Shown piece by piece: positions 7,940-12,706 of a DNA stretch of 12,706 nt (positions within the stretch are counted from its first letter, which is position 1; every line of letters starts with the position of its first letter). The notes beneath the pieces are model-generated. The model had not been told where the DNA came from. It worked only from the letters and a program-made list of their open reading frames with translations, and made no database searches. The DNA is from Thermotogaceae bacterium. Its GTDB lineage: Bacteria; Thermotogota; Thermotogae; B21-G9; HyVt-16. The position numbers were made by a program, and so were the translations under genes. Location: the NCBI GenBank assembly GCA_011043375.1, contig DQYP01000296.1:1-12706 (forward strand). The letters run 5' to 3'.

Positions 7940-7966
7940 TTAGCACTCTCCTTTCTTGAGTGCTAA
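7940..7966. promoter_or_regulatory. CIRCE operator (HrcA binding site)
   Basis: The halves TTAGCACTC (7940-7948) and GAGTGCTAA (7958-7966) are separated by exactly 9 bp and match the CIRCE consensus at all 18 positions. The operator starts one base upstream of the hrcA start codon and ends 4 bp from the -10 box. It would therefore lie in the 5' leader of the mRNA as well as next to the promoter. Its spacer and first half-site base hold the hrcA ribosome site (AAGGAG, 7948-7953), so the RNA hairpin could also affect translation. Confidence 0.95.
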
Positions 7967-7970
7967 TTTT

Positions 7971-7999
7971 ATGTTAGCACTTATTCTGATAATTGTCAA
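7971..7999 (-). promoter_or_regulatory. Sigma-70-type promoter of the hrcA operon
   Basis: A perfect TTGACA -35 box (7994-7999) and a TAACAT -10 box (7971-7976, 4 of 6 consensus bases) are separated by an optimal 17 bp on the minus strand. Transcription would begin within the CIRCE, so HrcA binding should block initiation. The -10 box overlaps the extra CIRCE-like half-site. Confidence 0.7.
7974..7982. promoter_or_regulatory. Third CIRCE-like half-site overlapping the -10 box
   Basis: TTAGCACTT matches the left CIRCE half at eight of nine bases and lies 7 bp beyond the perfect operator. With the half at 7958-7966 it makes an everted arrangement (arms AGTGCTAA and TTAGCACT on the minus strand) flanking a 7-bp centre. 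It could extend HrcA contact over the promoter or be a degenerate remnant. Confidence 0.45.
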
Positions 8000-8060
8000 G
8001 AAGATCGTCAAAAACACGGAAGCCAAAATCCTTTGGAGGCTTGAATGATTTATCAATATG

Positions 8061-8096
8061 AAAAAATGGCCGAGACCATTGGAGTCTCAGCCATTT
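8061..8096 (-). terminator. Rho-independent terminator of the fba-ackA-argF-hppA unit
   Basis: Read on the minus strand, 8096-8084 pairs with 8076-8064 to form a 13-bp stem, with one U-G wobble and a 7-nt loop, followed by six T residues (8066-8061). On the plus strand the wobble becomes an A-C mismatch and the T-run is absent, so it is directional. It starts 12 bp past the hppA stop and insulates the hrcA promoter. Confidence 0.9.
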
Positions 8097-8107
8097 ACAC
8101 TCGGAGT

Positions 8108-10243
8108 TTACATAAAGAAAGGCTGATTGGGGAACAAAGAGCCGAAAACAAGTGAAACAACGGACATGAGTTTCACCAATATGTCCATTGATGGTCCAAC
8201 AGTATCTTTGAGTGGGTCGCCAACGGTATCTCCTACAACTGCTGCCTTGTGTGCATCTGATCCCTTGCCTCCAAGATTACCTGCTTCTATGTATTTTTTC
8301 GCATTGTCCCAAGCTCCCCCAGAATTTGCGGAATAGATTGCTATCGTTATTGCACTCAGCAAACCACCAATTAAAAGTCCAGCAACTGCTGATTTTCCAA
8401 GTAAGAATCCAACTATGAACGGGGTTACTATCGCAATTATCCCTGGAAGGATCATTCTCTTCAAAGCGCCATGTGCAGTTATTTCAATACATCTTGCATA
8501 ATCAGGCTTTTCTTTTCCCTGGAGTATTCCAGGTTTTTCTGTGAACTGCCTCCTTATCTCCTGTATCATAACGAAAGCTGAATCAGCGACACCATCTATC
8601 AAGAGTGAGGTGAAATAATATGGTAACATACCACCGATTATCAATCCAACGAGGGTATATGGATTAACAAGATTTATTACAGGGTTCAAGGATAATTGTG
8701 AAACACTTTGAGCAGTACTCCAAATGTATGAAACTATCAATGCAAGTGCAGCAAAAGCAGCGGAACCTATTGCAAATCCTTTACCTATAGCAGCTGTAGT
8801 GTTCCCAACGGAGTCAAGCCTATCGGTTATTTCTCTGACTTTTGGATCAAGCTCTGCCATTTGAGCTATTCCACCAGCATTATCTGCAACAGGCCCATAA
8901 CTATCAACACTGACGATATATCCAACAAATGAAAGCATACCAAGAGCAGCTATAGCTATACCGTAAACACCTGCAGCCAAGTACGCTAAAAGTATCGCAG
9001 TCGCTAAAGTTAAGACTGGCCATAAAGTACTTCGCATACCAAGGGCAAGACCACTGGTTATATTGACGGCTACACCAGATTTTGTTTTTTCGGCCAACAC
9101 TTTCACGGGTTTATATTCATCAGAAGTATAATATTCACTCAGTCTACTTATGATTATACCGGCGACTAAGCCACTCACAATTGCCCAGAAGGGTCTCCAC
9201 CTTGAAACGACATCTGGAAAGAGGATGAATTTATCTTTAAATTGATAATTGAGATTCACGAAATAAACTGTGAAAGCCATTATCACTACAACTAAAACCC
9301 CGGTGAATAAGTTACCGAAGGAGAGAGCTTTAGCAGCATTGTGAGTTTTTTTGAGTCTTACTACGATCACACCTATCATCGAAGCGATTATTCCACCAGC
9401 TGCCAGCAGAATCGGTAGATAGATCAAATCTTTGTATTGTGCCTCAGTCATGGCAGGATCGGCAAGTCTCATGTACAACGCAAGTACTATCGCTGAAACT
9501 ATGGAAGCAACATAGGATTCGAGTATATCAGCACCAAGTCCTGCAACATCTCCAACATTGTCACCAACATTATCTGCTATGGTTGCGGGATTTCTTGGGT
9601 CATCCTCGGGTATTCCCCATTCAACTTTCCCAACAAGATCAGCGCTCATATCAGCAGCTTTGGTATACATACCACCGCCAACTCTGTCAAATAGGGCTAT
9701 CAAACTTGCACCAAGTGAGTATGAACTTATCAGCATCGCACCGTCCACATACGATATACCTTTGACATGTCCTAGACTGATGGCATTGAATACGAAGGAA
9801 TCTTTGAATATTATCATAACAAGCATTAAACCAGTTATTGAGAATCCAGCAACTGATAAACCCATCACGGAACCACCCGTGAAAGCCACCTTGAAAGCCT
9901 CAAATAATCCCTTTTGAGCTCCTGTGGTAACCCTTGCGTTCGATCGTGTAGCAGCGTACATTCCTACAACGCCCGCCATTTCAGACACGAAGGCACCAAA
10001 AAGCAAAGTAAAGGCATATTTTGGAAAGAATATTATCCCAAGCACTATAGCAACAAGAACGGCTATTATAGCTATGTTTCTTCCCTCAGCCCTTAAAAAT
10101 GCTGAAGCACCTTCCTGAATCGCTCCTGATATTTCAGCCAATTCTTTGCTTCCTATTTTCTGAGATAAAGCATTTCTAAGCATAACGAATGCAAGAACTG
10201 AAGATAAAATCGCTGAAATAAGTGCATAATAAATAGCTCCCAT
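8108..10243 (-). CDS. hppA: Membrane-bound ion-translocating pyrophosphatase, K+-dependent type
   Basis: This integral membrane enzyme hydrolyses cytoplasmic pyrophosphate and pumps Na+ and/or H+ outward. The 711-residue protein has around 16 hydrophobic helices, as expected. It carries the catalytic motifs GGGMYTKAADMSADLVGKVE (189-208), DDPRNPATIADNVGDNVGD (214-232), DSYGPVADNAGGIAQM (447-462) and GGAWDNAKKYIE (642-653) with DAHKAAVVGDTVGDPLKD (663-680). GNTTAAIGKG (480-489) has Ala at 484 and Gly at 487, where K+-independent enzymes have Lys and Thr. E242 in helix 6 (GADILES) is a residue known from Na+-pumping members, so a Na+ pump like that of Thermotoga maritima is likely, though ion choice cannot be settled by motif alone. 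ATG 10243 has AAAGGAGG 10 nt upstream. It is the last gene of its unit, before a strong terminator. Confidence 0.96.
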   Translation of the reverse strand: MGAIYYALISAILSSVLAFVMLRNALSQKIGSKELAEISGAIQEGASAFLRAEGRNIAIIAVLVAIVLGIIFFPKYAFTLLFGAFVSEMAGVVGMYAATRSNARVTTGAQKGLFEAFKVAFTGGSVMGLSVAGFSITGLMLVMIIFKDSFVFNAISLGHVKGISYVDGAMLISSYSLGASLIALFDRVGGGMYTKAADMSADLVGKVEWGIPEDDPRNPATIADNVGDNVGDVAGLGADILESYVASIVSAIVLALYMRLADPAMTEAQYKDLIYLPILLAAGGIIASMIGVIVVRLKKTHNAAKALSFGNLFTGVLVVVIMAFTVYFVNLNYQFKDKFILFPDVVSRWRPFWAIVSGLVAGIIISRLSEYYTSDEYKPVKVLAEKTKSGVAVNITSGLALGMRSTLWPVLTLATAILLAYLAAGVYGIAIAALGMLSFVGYIVSVDSYGPVADNAGGIAQMAELDPKVREITDRLDSVGNTTAAIGKGFAIGSAAFAALALIVSYIWSTAQSVSQLSLNPVINLVNPYTLVGLIIGGMLPYYFTSLLIDGVADSAFVMIQEIRRQFTEKPGILQGKEKPDYARCIEITAHGALKRMILPGIIAIVTPFIVGFLLGKSAVAGLLIGGLLSAITIAIYSANSGGAWDNAKKYIEAGNLGGKGSDAHKAAVVGDTVGDPLKDTVGPSMDILVKLMSVVSLVFGSLFPNQPFFM

Positions 10244-10284
10244 TTATTAAATGCCTCCTTTCCCGAGCTGAAAAATTATTTGCA

Positions 10285-11223
10285 TTATTTATATGCTACA
10301 TGTACAAGGATAGACTTTATCGAATGTAGCCTATTCTCGGCCTGTTCGAAGATCACACTGTGTTTACTTCTTGAGACATCCTTGGTTACTTCCTCGCCAT
10401 AATGGGCAGGTAAACAGTGCATAAATATCACATCAGGTTTTGCATATTCAATCAATTCCATATTCACCTGATATGGTTGGAATATTCTCCGTCTTTCCTC
10501 CTTCTCCGCTTCTTGGCCCATACTAGTCCAAACATCGGTATAAACAATGTCAGCACCTTCAACAGCTATCTTGGGATCGTCTGTTATTTCAACAATAGCA
10601 CCAGTTTTCTGTGCAAGGTCTTTAGCTTTTTGTATAACCTCTTCCTTAGGTTCATAATTTTTTGGCGAGGCGATGAATACATGCATTCCAACCTTTGAAG
10701 CTCCGAAAATCAAAGAATTGGCTACGTTATTTCCATCACCAACATATGCCAATTTTAAACCTTCTAGTCTCCTCTTTTTTTCAAGGATGGTCATAAAATC
10801 ACCTATTATCTGGGTTGGATGTTCGAAATCGCTCAAACCATTTATAACCGGTACCTTTGAATTTTTAGCGAGTTCCTCAACAGTATTGTGCTCAAATACT
10901 CGAGCCATAATTAAATCTACCATCCTTGAAAGTACCTCCGCTATATCATCTATATCTTCACGTTTCCCAAGTTTTATATCGTCGGGTCCAAGGTAAAGTG
11001 CGTGACCACCAAGGTGTGTCATAGCTGTTTCAAAAGAAACGCGGGTTCTTAAAGAAGGTTTTTGAAAGACCATAGCCAAAGTTTTTCCTTTCAAAAGTTC
11101 GTGACTTCTACCTATTTGTCTATCTCTTTTCAAGACCATAGCCGTTTCTATCAACTGATATATTTCCTCTGCTGACAATTCTCTTATTCCAAGTATATCT
11201 TTGCCAATCAAATTTACTGCCAC
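10285..11223 (-). CDS. argF: Ornithine carbamoyltransferase
   Basis: The enzyme makes citrulline from ornithine and carbamoyl phosphate for arginine synthesis, or works in reverse in arginine breakdown. The 312-residue product has the carbamoyl-phosphate loop PSLRTR (56-61), the HPTQ motif (135-138), VGDGNNVANS (161-170), DVWTSMGQE (230-238) with the ornithine-binding SMG loop, and HCLPAHYGEE (269-278). All are at the expected positions for an anabolic-type OTC. The start is GTG 11223, because GGAGGT lies 7 nt before it. A TTG at 11238 is open in frame, but its next codons form that ribosome site. It sits 22 bp after ackA and 41 bp before hppA. No other arg genes are nearby; pairing with acetate kinase rather than carbamate kinase gives no clear hint of catabolic use. 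Confidence 0.95.
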   Translation of the reverse strand: MAVNLIGKDILGIRELSAEEIYQLIETAMVLKRDRQIGRSHELLKGKTLAMVFQKPSLRTRVSFETAMTHLGGHALYLGPDDIKLGKREDIDDIAEVLSRMVDLIMARVFEHNTVEELAKNSKVPVINGLSDFEHPTQIIGDFMTILEKKRRLEGLKLAYVGDGNNVANSLIFGASKVGMHVFIASPKNYEPKEEVIQKAKDLAQKTGAIVEITDDPKIAVEGADIVYTDVWTSMGQEAEKEERRRIFQPYQVNMELIEYAKPDVIFMHCLPAHYGEEVTKDVSRSKHSVIFEQAENRLHSIKSILVHVAYK

Positions 11224-11230
11224 ATTTGTC

Positions 11231-11236
11231 ACCTCC
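11231..11236 (-). promoter_or_regulatory. Ribosome binding site deciding the argF start
   Basis: GGAGGT is spaced 7 nt from GTG 11223. An ATG overlaps that GTG by one base (11223-11225) but is out of frame and would end after three codons (ATG TGG CAG TAA). Confidence 0.75.
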
Positions 11237-11245
11237 AATTCCTGA

Positions 11246-12457
11246 TTAAAGTTCTCTCAGATTTCTCTCAACTATTTCCTTCGTATCCCGTGCTATCACT
11301 AATTCTTCATTCGTTGGAACGACCAATACGCTAACTTTAGAATCGGATGTGGAGATAATAACCTCTTCACCTTTGACATCGTTTTTCTTCTTATCTATCT
11401 TTATTCCCAAATATTCCAAGTAATTTTCACATATTTCCTCCCTTAAAATCGGAGAATTCTCCCCAACACCTGCTGTGAAAACTATCACATCTATACCATT
11501 CATAGCAGCAGCATACGCTCCAATATATTTGGCAATCCTATATTCATATATATCAAGAGTTAAACGTGCAGTGGGATCACCTTCGAGTGCTCCATCTTCT
11601 ATTTCTCTCATGTCACTGCTTATACCACTTAGGCCAAGAACCCCACTTTTCTTGTTCAATATCTCGTACACTTCATTTGCGCTCAAATTCTCTACTTCTT
11701 GTAAGTAGGTAACTATCGCTGGGTCCAGATCTCCAGAGCGTGTACCCATTACGAGTCCTTCCAATGGAGTAAATCCCATTGAAGTATCGATCGATTTTCC
11801 GTATTTAACCGCAGCTATGGACGCCCCATTTCCAAGATGGCAAGTTATTATTTTCAATTCTTCATATCTCTTTCCAAGAATCTCTGCCGCACGTTTTGAA
11901 ACGTACCTATGTGATGTTCCATGGAATCCATATCTTCTAATTTTGTATTTTTCATAATACTCATAAGGTATAGCGTAAAGGTAAGCTATTTTTGGCATTG
12001 TTTGATGAAAAGCAGTGTCAAAAACAGCAACTTGAGGAACGTCGGGTAGCAATTTCATGGCAGCTTTTATACCTGCTATATTTGGAGGATTATGTAAAGG
12101 TGCGAGTTTTATATTCTCTTCTATGGCTTTCAAAACTTCATTGTCTATTCTGACCGAACCTGCAAATCTTTCACCGCCATGAACAACCCTATGACCGACC
12201 GCTTTTATGTCACTTAAATCCTTTATAACACCCATCTTCTCATCTTGAAGCACATCTAAAAGTAAAGACAATCCTACTTCATGATTTGGAATATTTCTTT
12301 CTATAGTGAATCGCTCATCATTCTTTCTATGCTTCATCCTTGAGCCTTCTATTCCTATGCGTTCAATCAATCCTTTGCTGATAACCTTCTCATTTTTCAT
12401 ATCTATTAATTGATACTTGATCGAGGAACTTCCAGAATTTATTACTAATACTAACAT
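11246..12457 (-). CDS. ackA: Acetate kinase
   Basis: Acetate kinase converts acetyl phosphate and ADP to acetate and ATP, the main substrate-level phosphorylation step of acetate-forming fermenters. The 403-residue protein has both family signatures: VINSGSSSIKYQL (5-17) with N7, and the MGTRSGDLDP block (237-246). Known catalytic positions are all present: R90 in HRVVHGGERF, D147 in FDTAFHQTMP, H179 in GFHGTSH, R240 and E384 (PTNEELVIARD). The HLGNGAS (207-213) and FTAGVGENS (327-335) nucleotide-binding motifs are intact. Length is typical. The ATG at 12457 has AGGGGG 9 nt upstream and follows fba by 29 bp, so the two glycolysis-to-acetate enzymes are likely co-transcribed. A phosphotransacetylase gene is not seen here. 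Confidence 0.98.
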   Translation of the reverse strand: MLVLVINSGSSSIKYQLIDMKNEKVISKGLIERIGIEGSRMKHRKNDERFTIERNIPNHEVGLSLLLDVLQDEKMGVIKDLSDIKAVGHRVVHGGERFAGSVRIDNEVLKAIEENIKLAPLHNPPNIAGIKAAMKLLPDVPQVAVFDTAFHQTMPKIAYLYAIPYEYYEKYKIRRYGFHGTSHRYVSKRAAEILGKRYEELKIITCHLGNGASIAAVKYGKSIDTSMGFTPLEGLVMGTRSGDLDPAIVTYLQEVENLSANEVYEILNKKSGVLGLSGISSDMREIEDGALEGDPTARLTLDIYEYRIAKYIGAYAAAMNGIDVIVFTAGVGENSPILREEICENYLEYLGIKIDKKKNDVKGEEVIISTSDSKVSVLVVPTNEELVIARDTKEIVERNLREL

Positions 12458-12486
12458 CTGTTATTACCCCCTAAAATCATTTTACA

Positions 12487-12706
12487 TCAAGCCTTTCCAG
12501 AGGATCCTAAAATTCTCATTCTCTCTTTGACAACCTCCTTTACCGCTTCCATGGAACTCTTGAAAAGTTTCCTCGGATCAAACTCTGATTCCTTCTCACT
12601 GAGGGTTTTTCTGAGGTATGCCATGAATGCTATTCGCAAATCAGTATCTGTGTTAACTTTGTTTATACCATATTTCACCGCTTCTTTTAAAACATCGAAT
12701 GGAACA
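12487..12706 (-). CDS. fba: Class II fructose-1,6-bisphosphate aldolase, C-terminal part only
   Basis: Only the last 72 codons are in the window; the gene continues past the right edge. The visible sequence begins VPFDVLKEAVKYGINKVNTD and contains the conserved KVNTDTDLR motif. In class II aldolases the corresponding Asn and Asp residues contact dihydroxyacetone phosphate. The tail FDPRKLFKSSMEAVKEVVKERMRILGSSGKA is the usual family C-terminus. Class II enzymes are Zn2+-dependent and cleave fructose-1,6-bisphosphate to two triose phosphates, but the metal-binding histidines lie outside the window, so activity cannot be checked. The stop is TGA at 12487-12489. It is probably the upstream partner of ackA in one transcript. 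Confidence 0.9.
   Translation of the reverse strand, partial: VPFDVLKEAVKYGINKVNTDTDLRIAFMAYLRKTLSEKESEFDPRKLFKSSMEAVKEVVKERMRILGSSGKA

Noticed and set aside
8020..8042. A hairpin with AAGCC/GGCTT arms between the hppA terminator and the hrcA promoter
   Set aside because: The stem is short, with a 4-nt bulge and no adjacent T-run; the strong terminator at 8061-8096 already ends the transcript.
11224..11238. A TTG start for argF at 11238
   Set aside because: Its second and third codons are the GGAGGT ribosome site, and no such site precedes the TTG at a suitable distance.

Overview
The window is AT-rich bacterial chromosome, and every gene I can support lies on the minus strand, so transcription runs from right to left. 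Gene content and protein style point to the order Thermotogales, most likely a Pseudothermotoga or close relative. The signs are an hrcA-grpE-dnaJ order behind a CIRCE operator, a fba/ackA pair, a membrane pyrophosphatase with K+-dependent signature residues, GGTGGTGAT-type ribosome binding sites, and Lys/Glu/Ile-rich proteins. The genus is an inference from memory of these families, not a database result.

Reading in the direction of transcription, the first unit is fba (3' end only), ackA, argF and hppA (12706 down to 8108). Gaps are only 22-41 bp, and the unit closes with a clear intrinsic terminator at 8061-8096. It groups glycolytic aldolase, acetate kinase (ATP from acetyl phosphate), ornithine carbamoyltransferase and an ion-pumping pyrophosphatase. 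Together they suggest fermentative energy conservation in which pyrophosphate and acyl phosphates matter.

The second unit starts at a sigma-70-like promoter (7971-7999) with a perfect CIRCE operator (7940-7966) and an extra CIRCE half-site. It continues hrcA, grpE, dnaJ, a 79-residue protein of unknown function, a DUF362/ferredoxin-type iron-sulfur protein, an AEC-family membrane transporter and priA (7938 down to 448). Spacings run from 29 bp down to overlaps, and I see no internal terminator. The heat-shock repressor and DnaK co-chaperones may therefore be co-transcribed with a replication-restart helicase, a redox-type protein and a transporter. The DUF362 gene appears to use a non-canonical ATA start codon.

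The third unit, at the left edge, is a DUF2089-type zinc-ribbon/helix-turn-helix protein with its own AT-rich promoter and a small palindrome just downstream of the -10 box. Its 3' end is cut by the window.

I see no rRNA, tRNA, CRISPR, insertion sequence, riboswitch or prophage. No intergenic stretch exceeds about 170 bp. Most of the window is conserved housekeeping; the points of interest are regulatory architecture, start-codon choice, gene neighbourhood and one small unknown gene.
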